Below are positions 1 through 6,707 of a stretch of DNA of 21,162 bases, one piece after another. How positions within the stretch are numbered: the first letter of the stretch is position 1; each line of letters opens with the position of its first letter. Under the pieces are notes generated by a model. The model was not told where the DNA came from, ran no database searches, and was given only the letters and a program-made list of their open reading frames with translations. The translations under genes were made by a program, and so were the position numbers. The DNA is from RGIG2707 sp045600065 (GTDB lineage Bacteria; Bacillota; Clostridia; Peptostreptococcales; Anaerovoracaceae), in NCBI GenBank assembly GCA_045600065.1, contig JAZRXE010000012.1, forward strand, positions 1 through 21,162, written 5' to 3'.

Positions 1-24
1 CAGAAGAACCGTCCCCCTGTGTCC
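1..24 (-). repeat. REP-like palindromic repeat, copy A (cut by window edge)
   Basis: On the minus strand, the bases immediately after the srtB stop codon read GGACACAGGGGGACGGTTC, followed by TTCTG. This is the same core (GGGGACGGTTC flanked by GACACA) found at 9761-9797 and twice at 20509-20575. The right arm of the palindrome is cut off or degenerate here, so only sequence similarity supports the assignment. It abuts a stop codon with no spacer. Confidence 0.6.
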
Positions 25-1023
25 CTAGTCGCATTGTGGCTTGGCGGATAATTCCTCTATGCGCTCCAGCTTTACGGGCTTGCAGAAGAGCACGTATCTT
101 GCGTCCTCGTATTCGTAGGAGCAGGTAGAAAGGGTGATAAAGTGATCCGATGGGTTAAGCAGTCTGGGCTCCAGCACGTAAGGATCTATGTGATTCTCTG
201 TATAGTGCTCTATGCGCTGGTGGAACTGCTCTGAGTGGACAATACCCGAAAAGCATTCATACAGATAGCTGTTTCTTACGGGCAATATGCGTTCTCCGTT
301 CACAGGCATTGAATATCCTGCATCCGCTGCTGCCTGGCTGCCCTGAAGGGCTTCCTGAGCATCCGGGGATCCCTGTGCGGGGGCAATGGAATACGGGCTG
401 TCAAAGCTGCTCTTTTTTGTGGAATACTTGATAAAATCCAGGTTTTCCTTTTCCGTCTTCGGAAAGCTGTAGGCGCTGGAATCTGAAGGGGTTATGTAGC
501 CTGAAACAATATCCAGTCTGTAATCCGCCTCCGGGGTCATCAGGTACCAGCAGGGATGCTGCTGATAAAAATCGGAGTCCTTATACTGTACAAGGGTGTG
601 GAACATGATCCCGGATTTGATATTGTGGCCGTAAATCACTGTGTTGTAGTCCGAAAAATCCTTGCTGCAGCGAAAGTCCATAAACAGGGAGCCGTTGACG
701 TTGTATTTTTTATTATACAGCCTGTTCAGATAATACTGATTGTCGTTTCCTCTCACTACAGGGTAGTTTACGGGAGTATCCTCGCAGTAAAGCCACCCGA
801 CAACATCCGGATATTGCTCAGTAAGGCTTTTGAAATCTATCTCTATAGGAGCCAGCTCCAGATCATCTTCTATTACCGGGCGCTTCAATACCACTCCGCT
901 GAGTGCCTGGGTGCTCTTCTGACTCAGCCAGGTCTGATACCAGTAGGTTCCGACCTTGTATGATGAAAAAATAAAAACAGCCGCGGCAAGGGCTGTCAGT
1001 ATCCCGAGTACGCGTCTGTCCAT
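25..1023 (-). CDS. srtB: Class B sortase with a large insertion
   Basis: Membrane-anchored cysteine transpeptidase, probably the housekeeping enzyme that links the finished pilus or its base to peptidoglycan. An N-terminal membrane anchor spans about residues 6-22. The catalytic triad is visible: His133 in YGHN, Cys301 in TLSTC, and Arg309 in EDARYVLF. The TLSTC...AR pattern is typical of class B. At 332 residues it is much longer than the usual 220-260. The extra length is an Ala/Gln/Ser-rich segment plus a second helix-like stretch, about residues 213-290, between the region that normally precedes the last strands and the TLSTC motif. The start ATG has GGAGG eight bases upstream. It is the last gene of the pilus operon, 78 bases after the sortase-like gene. 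Class B is well supported; its substrate (LPETG, IPRTG or a lipid II-linked fibre) is inferred. Confidence 0.9.
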   Translation of the reverse strand: MDRRVLGILTALAAAVFIFSSYKVGTYWYQTWLSQKSTQALSGVVLKRPVIEDDLELAPIEIDFKSLTEQYPDVVGWLYCEDTPVNYPVVRGNDNQYYLNRLYNKKYNVNGSLFMDFRCSKDFSDYNTVIYGHNIKSGIMFHTLVQYKDSDFYQQHPCWYLMTPEADYRLDIVSGYITPSDSSAYSFPKTEKENLDFIKYSTKKSSFDSPYSIAPAQGSPDAQEALQGSQAAADAGYSMPVNGERILPVRNSYLYECFSGIVHSEQFHQRIEHYTENHIDPYVLEPRLLNPSDHFITLSTCSYEYEDARYVLFCKPVKLERIEELSAKPQCD

Positions 1024-1101
1024 TGTCTGTCCTCCGTGTTATACATAAAGCTTAATACTCTGTCTTTGCAGATCAGGTCGCGCTGCCGTTTCAAGTCTGT
1101 A

Positions 1102-1719
1102 TCAGTTTGATGTTTTGCATCCGACGAGCAGATATTCGTCCGGGGTGCTCAGATGAACAAACAGCACCAGGGGGCTCCCCACGCTCTGCAATACGTCTGC
1201 GTCGGCGCTGCTGCATCTTGTAAAGCTGCAGACCTTATAATTGTATACATGGCCTCTCATATCTGTCAAGCACACCGGATCTCCCATATAGAGCTCCTTC
1301 AGGAATCCGAACTGAGCATCTGTGTCGGCGCCGCCGATTATAAGGTCAAGGCTGTAAATACTTCCGGTAAACCGTCTGGGGCTTTTGCCGGTGCCGAGTA
1401 TCTTGTCCGGAAAGCTCTCATCGCTTTGCCAGTAGGCGGCAACAGGGATTTTATCCGTAAGTCCGGGGGATTGGATCATGGCGCAGAAGTCTGTGCCTTC
1501 GATCTCGAGCACTGGCATGTTTCCCCCTGTGCATTCATCCCAAAGCCCGGTGCTCATGGCAGGAAGGGCGCTTAATATGCCCTCGCTGACCTTGCTTTGC
1601 CATGCCTGAGCCCTGTTTTCGGAAATCTGATCAAAGCCCAGCAAAAGCAGGGCTGCGCACAGCAGGGCTGCTCCCGCCTTGATCAATAGGTCTGAACTTT
1701 TTTTTATAAAGCGGTTCAC
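1102..1719 (-). CDS. Catalytically dead sortase-fold protein
   Basis: A 205-residue protein with one N-terminal membrane segment (about 11-28) and a sortase-like body. Residues 125-138 (DLIIGGADTDAQFG) align without gaps to the usual sortase block NLVIAGHNYKSHFG, and are followed by the expected LKELYMGDPVCLTD stretch. The catalytic His is Ala131. The strand that should carry TLxTC reads VLFVHLST, so the Cys position is His189. The Arg position in the final strand (EYLLVG) is Tyr196. All three catalytic residues are therefore absent while the fold signature remains. The start is a GTG at 1719 with no clear ribosome binding site, 24 bases after the minor pilin stop, so translation may be coupled. 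It could be a regulatory partner, a chaperone for a neighbouring sortase, or a pilus component. The reading frame is intact, which argues against a decaying gene. Function is not assigned. Confidence 0.75.
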   Translation of the reverse strand: MNRFIKKSSDLLIKAGAALLCAALLLLGFDQISENRAQAWQSKVSEGILSALPAMSTGLWDECTGGNMPVLEIEGTDFCAMIQSPGLTDKIPVAAYWQSDESFPDKILGTGKSPRRFTGSIYSLDLIIGGADTDAQFGFLKELYMGDPVCLTDMRGHVYNYKVCSFTRCSSADADVLQSVGSPLVLFVHLSTPDEYLLVGCKTSN

Positions 1720-1743
1720 TGTCTGTATTGTACTGTTATGCTT

Positions 1744-2823
1744 CTATTCCTCCTGCCTGCGGCTCTTTGCGAATATGCCCAGCAGAAGCAGGGCTGTTCC
1801 CGAGGCAAGCATGGTGATGATATAAGCCTTGATATTGACGCTGTCTCCGGTTCTCGGGATATTGAAATCGTTAGGATCGTAGAAGTCCATGGGCAGGCTG
1901 TTGATGATCACAAAGCCGTCTGCCGAGGCTTCGACCTCAGATTCGTAATCATCGGGAACATTAAGCTCTACGACCATCCAGTCGTCATCGAGGCTGCCTT
2001 CCCATTTATAGCTCCAGTTGCTTACAGAGCTGAGTGTGCATATGCTCCAGAGGCTGGAATTATGGTATATTGCCACGTCTACGCTCTCAGGCCTGTGGTT
2101 TTCGAAATGCTCGTAATGCTCGTCGTCCCAGATCTTGGTGACTCTCAGTGTGCCGGTGTGTCCGGGAGTCGGAGGTACAACGGGATCATCAGGCTTTACG
2201 GGAGGCGCCGGAGGATCCGGATCCTCTGAAGGCTCTACGGGCGGGTCAGGGTCTGTAGGAGTGGGCTTGAAATAGGTTCCGGGCTTGGGAAGGGCAGTCA
2301 GATCGTAGGTCCATTTGCCGTCAGCACCGAGCTTCGGCACTTCCATCATAAAGGGAGCAAAGCCGCTGACATTCTCTCCGGTGGAATTGCCTGTCCATCT
2401 GACAAGGTACATTCCGGGCTGCATATCGGTAAACTTGACACGGCCGTTTGCGTCAGTAGTGATCTGCTGGTCGCAAGGGATGGAATCCCCAAGTATTCTG
2501 GATACCAGGGTGGTGGTAAGGTTATTCCACTGGGTCTGATTCTCCATGGCGTTCATATCGAAGCTGTAGGCGCTGAAGTTCGGAGTTTTGGAGTATTTGA
2601 AGTCGGCGGAAACCGTACCTACCTGGTAGAGCTGTATCTCCAGGCCCTTAAAGAACTTGGAACTATCTTCCTTATCGTTGTAGGTGAGGGTCAGGCTGCA
2701 TTTCCTTGCCGTATCTATGGGATCGACGGCATCTGCAGGCGTCAGCGCGAATGCAGGCATTACAAGGCATAAGCACAGCAGTACGGTTATCAGTGATACT
2801 CTTTTTCTAAGCGTTTTCTTCAT
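1744..2823 (-). CDS. Minor or tip pilin with IPRTG sorting signal and Cna-B-like domain
   Basis: Secreted 359-residue wall protein. The signal peptide covers about residues 1-32 (KKTLRKR, then a hydrophobic core). An N-terminal pilin-like domain (about 40-180) ends in WTYDLTALPK (171-180), which has the spacing of the sortase C pilin motif WxxxVxVYPK, so Lys180 may be a crosslinking lysine. A Pro/Asp-rich linker (186-221) leads to a Cna-B-like domain (225-309, beginning GTLRVTKIWDD). The cell-wall sorting signal is IPRTG (322-326), then a hydrophobic span and SRRQEE tail. The ATG start has AGGA upstream, and it overlaps the end of srtC by 17 bases, implying translational coupling. Position after the polymerase and the single Cna-B domain suggest a tip or base subunit. 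Which of these it is cannot be told from sequence. Confidence 0.85.
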   Translation of the reverse strand: MKKTLRKRVSLITVLLCLCLVMPAFALTPADAVDPIDTARKCSLTLTYNDKEDSSKFFKGLEIQLYQVGTVSADFKYSKTPNFSAYSFDMNAMENQTQWNNLTTTLVSRILGDSIPCDQQITTDANGRVKFTDMQPGMYLVRWTGNSTGENVSGFAPFMMEVPKLGADGKWTYDLTALPKPGTYFKPTPTDPDPPVEPSEDPDPPAPPVKPDDPVVPPTPGHTGTLRVTKIWDDEHYEHFENHRPESVDVAIYHNSSLWSICTLSSVSNWSYKWEGSLDDDWMVVELNVPDDYESEVEASADGFVIINSLPMDFYDPNDFNIPRTGDSVNIKAYIITMLASGTALLLLGIFAKSRRQEE

Positions 2824-3667
2824 GTTTGATTCCTATGTCTTCGTCTTTGGGTTTACGCCTTGCAGGCTTTAATATGACATACACTATAAGCACAAACAGT
2901 ATAGGCAGGGCTACCAGCGGGGTAACGATGAGTCTGTCTATCAGATATGCTTCAGATGTGATGATATACGATTTTTTCGCAATTGTCTCTATACGGCTTC
3001 CCCTGACCAGCAGCCTGTGGCTGTTGATTCCGTAGGGCGTGCATGTGAGAAGGGTGCAGTAATCCTTCCCCGGCTCTATGACAAGGTCGGAAGCGTCGTT
3101 GGGCTTTACTATCAGGACCTGATCGACCTGATATGTAAGCACCTGGTTGAGTATGGTTATGGTAAAGGTGTCTCCGACCTGCATCTTGTCCAGGTTGGTG
3201 AACAGCTTTGCATTAGGCAGTCCGCGGTGAGCAGAAAGCACGGAGTGGGTACCGGGGCCTCCAACCGGGAGGCTGGACCATTCCACATGGCCGCAGGCAG
3301 AAGCAAGCACGCTATCTGAGGTTGTATGATATATGGGCAGCTCTACCTGTATCTTGTCTATGGTAATGTAGCCCATCATTCCATAACCGTTAAGGTTGAG
3401 CACGCTGCCGTAATTATCGAGCTCCGAGGACTGTCTCATGGGGTCCTCCAGGGCTGCCAGCCTTCTGTTATAGTCGTATGCCTGGCTGAATATGGCGGAA
3501 TAGTCCCGTTCATCGGCGTTTTCCGTCATTCTGGAATAATCGACTATCACCTGTGATTGTACCTTTGAATTCCAATACTGAGAAAAAGCCGGGTATAACA
3601 GCACGGAGAGGCCAGTGAAAAAAATTACCAACAGCACCAGGGTGACTGTTTTGCTTTTTGCATTCAT
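2807..3667 (-). CDS. Class C pilin-polymerising sortase
   Basis: Transpeptidase that joins pilin subunits through a lysine of the next subunit. The 286-residue protein has an N-terminal membrane segment (about 7-25), a lid-like DPM at 75-77, catalytic His147 (SAHRGLP), Cys209 (TLLTCTP) and Arg218 (SHRLLVRG). The C-terminal second membrane span (about 246-266) with a basic tail is characteristic of class C. The lid normally reads DPF or DPW; Met here is a variant. The start at 3667 is preferred over the ATG at 3673 because AGGGAG lies six bases before 3667 but directly abuts the ATG at 3673. The gene lies between the two pilins and overlaps the minor pilin start, the usual arrangement for a dedicated pilus sortase. 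Confidence 0.95.
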   Translation of the reverse strand: MNAKSKTVTLVLLVIFFTGLSVLLYPAFSQYWNSKVQSQVIVDYSRMTENADERDYSAIFSQAYDYNRRLAALEDPMRQSSELDNYGSVLNLNGYGMMGYITIDKIQVELPIYHTTSDSVLASACGHVEWSSLPVGGPGTHSVLSAHRGLPNAKLFTNLDKMQVGDTFTITILNQVLTYQVDQVLIVKPNDASDLVIEPGKDYCTLLTCTPYGINSHRLLVRGSRIETIAKKSYIITSEAYLIDRLIVTPLVALPILFVLIVYVILKPARRKPKDEDIGIKHEENA

Positions 3668-3697
3668 GGGCATCTCCCTGCAGTTATAAATGCATTA

Positions 3698-3726
3698 TAC
3701 GGAGAGCCTTTAAAAGACTCTCCGTA
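3698..3726 (-). other. Intercistronic hairpin between major pilin and srtC
   Basis: A perfect 9-bp stem (TACGGAGAG pairing with CTCTCCGTA), with an inner CTT/AAG pair and a short loop, lies in the 91-base gap between the major pilin stop and the srtC start. It is followed on the minus strand by AT-rich sequence but no clean T-run. It is therefore more likely an RNA-stabilising or partial-termination element than a full terminator. Such a hairpin would keep pilin mRNA more abundant than sortase mRNA (inference). Confidence 0.6.
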
Positions 3727-3758
3727 GGTATATCCAAACTATCCTGATAAATTAAGAA

Positions 3759-5264
3759 TTAAAACTCTTCCTTGGACATTCTCTTGTTGGTAACAAGGAA
3801 TATTGCGGCCATCATGGCAGCGAAACCGCCGCAGGTGATGAACAGCTTGGTTCCCATGCCGCCGGTCTCGGGCAGCGTGTTGCCGGATTTGTTCTGAATT
3901 GTGGCCACAGCCTGTCCGATTTCAAGGTCTGTATCGCTCAAAGTAAGACCTGTTGAAGTAATAGCTTTGAGTTCTCCGTCTTCGGTTACGGAAAGGGTGA
4001 AGGTTATATCTTCTATTGTGTTGTAGCCGGTAGGAGTGGTAGTTTCCTTAAGGACATATTTTCCTGCTTTGAGGCCGGTGATTGTATGCTTGCTTCCGTC
4101 AGTAGAGTCTACTTCGAGTGCGCCAACAACTGATGTGCCATCTGCATTGTAGAGCGTGAATTCGGCGCCGGTAAGCGAAACTCCTTCTTCATCAACCTTG
4201 TTGATCAGAAGCTGCAGGGTATATACATTTTCTTCAACGGGGATCCCGTTGGTGGTTCCTTCGCCGCCGTTGTTGGGGTCGTTGGAGAAGGTCAGAATAG
4301 CGCTGTTGGTAACGCCTTCAACTGATGTGATCGCCTCTGCAGTCAGCTTGGCCTGATAAGTTACGGTGAAAACGCCCAGAGCTGCCGGTGTGACGCTTGT
4401 CATCTGCTTAACGTCGTAGATGCTTCCGTCATTTGCGCCCAGATCGATCACCAAAGAATTGGCGCTGGCAATCATTGTGTAATCACTGCTTGCGGTCAAA
4501 GTGGTCCCTCCGTAGCTGACGACAACACTGGTGGTGATCAGTTCCAGTCCGCTGCTGAGCGTATCGGTGATCTTCAGCTGATACTTGTCGTAATCGGCGT
4601 AGGATGCAGGAAGTTTTGCCGTGATCGTATAATCCACCAGATCTCCGGTAGCATAGGTGGGATCTTTTGCTTCCTTGGTGACCTCGGGAACTTCGGTAGA
4701 CTTGGGCGCGACCTTTACGGGGTTGGCGCTGTTATTGTCATATGAGACCTTGAGCAGATACCTGGTGTGGGTGGCATCCGTGGTGGGGATGGTCGTATCG
4801 TATACCAGGAAGTATCCTTCGGTAACCTCGAGCTGGTAATAATCGCCTTTATCGGTGCTGGTAGCTGCGGCGGTATCTTTGTTTTCAAATGCTAATTCCG
4901 CAAACTTCTGGATCTTTTCGGAGTCATCGGACCACCCGGAAATGACATCTGCCACAAGAGCGGCCGTAGTTGCTGTCACAAAGGGGTTGATCGCTCCTGA
5001 GGTGGCCTTGAAGCTGTCTTCTGCCTGAAGAGCAGTGATGAAATCTGAGGATTTTATACCGTTTCCCCAGGTGATGTTGGAAAGCTTCCCATTTCCGTCA
5101 TCTTCGCCGTCGAAAATTTCGTATGCGCTATATACATAGCCGTCTGTGCTGTTTCCGATCTCGATGTACTTTGTGCCGGTTCCCGCTGCAAATGCGGAAA
5201 TCGACATTCCGAGGATCAGCACAAGCGACAGCAGCAATGCTGCAAACTGTCTGAATTGCTTCAT
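3759..5264 (-). CDS. Major pilin, LPETG-anchored, isopeptide-forming (SpaA-type)
   Basis: Main shaft subunit of the pilus, 501 residues. The signal peptide is about 1-27 (MKQFRQ, then a hydrophobic core ending AFA). An N-terminal domain runs to about 190 and ends in VKVAPK (183-188), where Lys188 is the likely polymerisation lysine. The tryptophan of the classical pilin motif is replaced by Ser179. An isopeptide D2-like domain (about 200-330) is followed by a Cna-B/SpaA domain (about 346-458) containing the E-box YVLKETTTPTGY (403-414, Glu407). The sorting signal is LPETG (464-468), then a membrane span and KRMSKEEF tail. The ATG at 5264 is preferred to an upstream in-frame GTG at 5288, because AGAAAGGA lies just before the ATG and the GTG would put a hydrophilic stretch ahead of the signal peptide. 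Confidence 0.93.
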   Translation of the reverse strand: MKQFRQFAALLLSLVLILGMSISAFAAGTGTKYIEIGNSTDGYVYSAYEIFDGEDDGNGKLSNITWGNGIKSSDFITALQAEDSFKATSGAINPFVTATTAALVADVISGWSDDSEKIQKFAELAFENKDTAAATSTDKGDYYQLEVTEGYFLVYDTTIPTTDATHTRYLLKVSYDNNSANPVKVAPKSTEVPEVTKEAKDPTYATGDLVDYTITAKLPASYADYDKYQLKITDTLSSGLELITTSVVVSYGGTTLTASSDYTMIASANSLVIDLGANDGSIYDVKQMTSVTPAALGVFTVTYQAKLTAEAITSVEGVTNSAILTFSNDPNNGGEGTTNGIPVEENVYTLQLLINKVDEEGVSLTGAEFTLYNADGTSVVGALEVDSTDGSKHTITGLKAGKYVLKETTTPTGYNTIEDITFTLSVTEDGELKAITSTGLTLSDTDLEIGQAVATIQNKSGNTLPETGGMGTKLFITCGGFAAMMAAIFLVTNKRMSKEEF

Positions 5265-5309
5265 TTTGTTGTTCCTTTCTGTTAACACAAAATAGTCTGG
5301 TAATAATTA

Positions 5310-5332
5310 TTTATCTCGCAGATAAAAATCTG
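5310..5332 (-). other. Two mutually exclusive small hairpins in the major pilin leader
   Basis: On the minus strand, CAGAT-TTTT-ATCTG and TTTATCT-GCG-AGATAAA share the ATCT segment, so only one can form at a time. They lie in the 103-base untranslated gap between the signal peptidase stop and the pilin start, about 45-70 bases before the pilin ATG. A role as a switch or processing site is speculative, because AT-rich sequence forms such pairs by chance. Confidence 0.3.
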
Positions 5333-5367
5333 TTTGAACAGTGTTGGTGCGGAAGGCCGGGCAGCGC

Positions 5368-5955
5368 CTAACGGACTCTTCCGAGGTTTTTCAGCGGCCA
5401 GATCGTATAGATTATTTTCCCTACGATCTCGTCCTGGGTAATGCAGGAGACTGCTGTGGTACGGGAATCAATGGATGTCGCCCTGTGGTCTCCCATAACG
5501 AAATACGATGCCTCCGGCACTGTATAGGGGAATTCAATATCGCATTCGCCCAGAGCCTTTTCGCTCAGATAGGGCTCCTCCACATAGGCACCGTTGACAT
5601 ATACGTTGCCGTCATTGTCTATGGATATGGTATCCAGCGGCAGGCCTATGACCCGCTTTACAAGTATTCTGTTTGAATAGTAAAAGCTTACTATGTCTCC
5701 GCGATGCATGTCACTTGTCTTGAGTGTGACCACAACATCGCCCTCCACCAGGGTGGGGGTCATGGAGCTGCCGTAGATCTGCAGTACGGGGAGCACCAGT
5801 GTTGCCACCAGGGCTGCCGCAGCTGCGGTCACTATAAGGGCTCCGACCGTGCTTTTCAAAAGCTTGACATACTTATCGTTGTATTTTGCCCTTCGAAGCT
5901 CTCTTTCCAGCTCATCCTTTGTCGGGGTGGGAATGTTATTCGCTTTCTTCGCCAC
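5368..5955 (-). CDS. lepB: Type I signal peptidase of the pilus operon
   Basis: Membrane-bound serine protease that removes signal peptides. The 195-residue protein has a charged, partly helical cytosolic N-terminus (1-35), one membrane span (about 36-58), and then the catalytic domain. Ser64 in GSSMTPTL is the nucleophile and Lys100 in LVKRVIGLP the general base. The GDHRATSIDSR box is at 155-165 and the length is normal for a Gram-positive enzyme. The start is a GTG with GGAGG twelve bases upstream, and it overlaps the coiled-coil gene by 20 bases. Its place directly before the major pilin suggests a dedicated role in pilin maturation, as in other pilus islands that carry their own signal peptidase. 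Unlike some of those, both catalytic residues are present, so it should be active. Confidence 0.93.
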   Translation of the reverse strand: MAKKANNIPTPTKDELERELRRAKYNDKYVKLLKSTVGALIVTAAAAALVATLVLPVLQIYGSSMTPTLVEGDVVVTLKTSDMHRGDIVSFYYSNRILVKRVIGLPLDTISIDNDGNVYVNGAYVEEPYLSEKALGECDIEFPYTVPEASYFVMGDHRATSIDSRTTAVSCITQDEIVGKIIYTIWPLKNLGRVR

Positions 5956-6400
5956 TTAAGCCTGAGACCTCCGTCATTATCTGCATCAGACGCGGCTCGC
6001 GTATACCCAGCTGTGTTAGTCTTGAATTAATATCGTTAACAAATTCGTTGGTTTTGCTGATCGCTGATGCGCTGTACTCTGCCGCTGCATTCATAAGGCG
6101 CTCTGCCTCTTCTATGATTTCGGATGCCTTTTGCCGTGCGTCGGCTTCCATTGCCTCGCACTGCTTGCGGGTATTCTCCCGGTACAGGGCGGCGGCTTCC
6201 TCCGCTGAGTCGAAAACGCTGCTCAGCTGCATGGAGGCCTGTGCCAGATCTCCGGATTTTTCTATCTTTATTGATCTGTCCTGAAGGCTTTCCTTTGCTC
6301 TATCCAGTTCTTTCTGAAGTCTTTCGATTTCTCCGCTCTGCCTGAAAAGCAGCTCCAGCAGCTCCAGTCGTGAAAGCCTTCGTAATTCTCTGTCTGTCAT
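5936..6400 (-). CDS. Small cytosolic coiled-coil protein, first gene of the pilus operon
   Basis: A 154-residue hydrophilic protein without a signal peptide or membrane span. Residues 1-50 are rich in Leu, Glu, Arg and Lys in a heptad-like arrangement, starting with the motif MTDRELRRLSRLELLELLF. A second helical stretch (about 60-115) is rich in Ala and Glu, as in DivIVA-like or septum-associated coiled coils. I have seen proteins with this opening next to sortase or signal peptidase genes in Clostridia, but I know no established function. The ATG is preceded by only a weak AGGGA site about 11 bases away. The gene follows the operon promoter and overlaps the signal peptidase start. It could localise pilus assembly to a site on the membrane (inference only). 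Confidence 0.75.
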   Translation of the reverse strand: MTDRELRRLSRLELLELLFRQSGEIERLQKELDRAKESLQDRSIKIEKSGDLAQASMQLSSVFDSAEEAAALYRENTRKQCEAMEADARQKASEIIEEAERLMNAAAEYSASAISKTNEFVNDINSRLTQLGIREPRLMQIMTEVSGLSGEESE

Positions 6401-6465
6401 TATACTGAAAATCCCTGAATTTGATCCGGAATTTAAATAAACTTCTGTTCATAAATAACCACCTT

Positions 6466-6494
6466 ATTATGACAAAAAAAGTATTCGATGTCAA
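6466..6494 (-). promoter_or_regulatory. Promoter of the pilus operon
   Basis: On the minus strand, TTGACA (6489-6494) and CATAAT (6466-6471) are separated by exactly 17 bases, close to the housekeeping sigma consensus. The expected start site is near 6459, giving a leader of about 58 bases before the coiled-coil gene. No operator or riboswitch was recognised in the leader. Confidence 0.85.
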
Positions 6495-6571
6495 CGAAAA
6501 AATGCTTGAATAATAGGCTTTCAGCTGTTTTTTTCATCTTTGAAGGGAATAGTTTTCAAACACTGAAAATC

Positions 6572-6607
6572 AAAAAGACAAGCTCACTCATCAAATGAGC
6601 TTGTCTT
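6572..6607 (-). terminator. Intrinsic terminator of the minus-strand M20 gene
   Basis: A perfect 12-bp inverted repeat (AAGACAAGCTCA with TGAGCTTGTCTT) has a 9-base loop. On the minus strand the second arm runs into TCTTTTTG, a T-run. It lies 100 bases after the stop of the M20 amidohydrolase gene at 6708 and about 80 bases before the pilus promoter, so it insulates the two transcription units. Apart from this terminator and the promoter, the 307-base gap 6401-6707 shows nothing I can name. Confidence 0.85.
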
Positions 6608-6707
6608 AGGTCTGAGCGGCTGCAGCTGCCGTGTTTGTGAGTTCCGTATCGGGGGAAAGATGCTCGGGCAGAGCTCTTACCGGATGCTTACGACAGAGCC
6701 GGATCTG

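Noticed and set aside
6300..6452. Upstream ORF with an AAGGTGG site overlapping the start of the coiled-coil gene
   Set aside because: The AAGGTGG lies directly after the -10 box, at or before the expected transcription start near 6459, so the ribosome site would not be in the mRNA.
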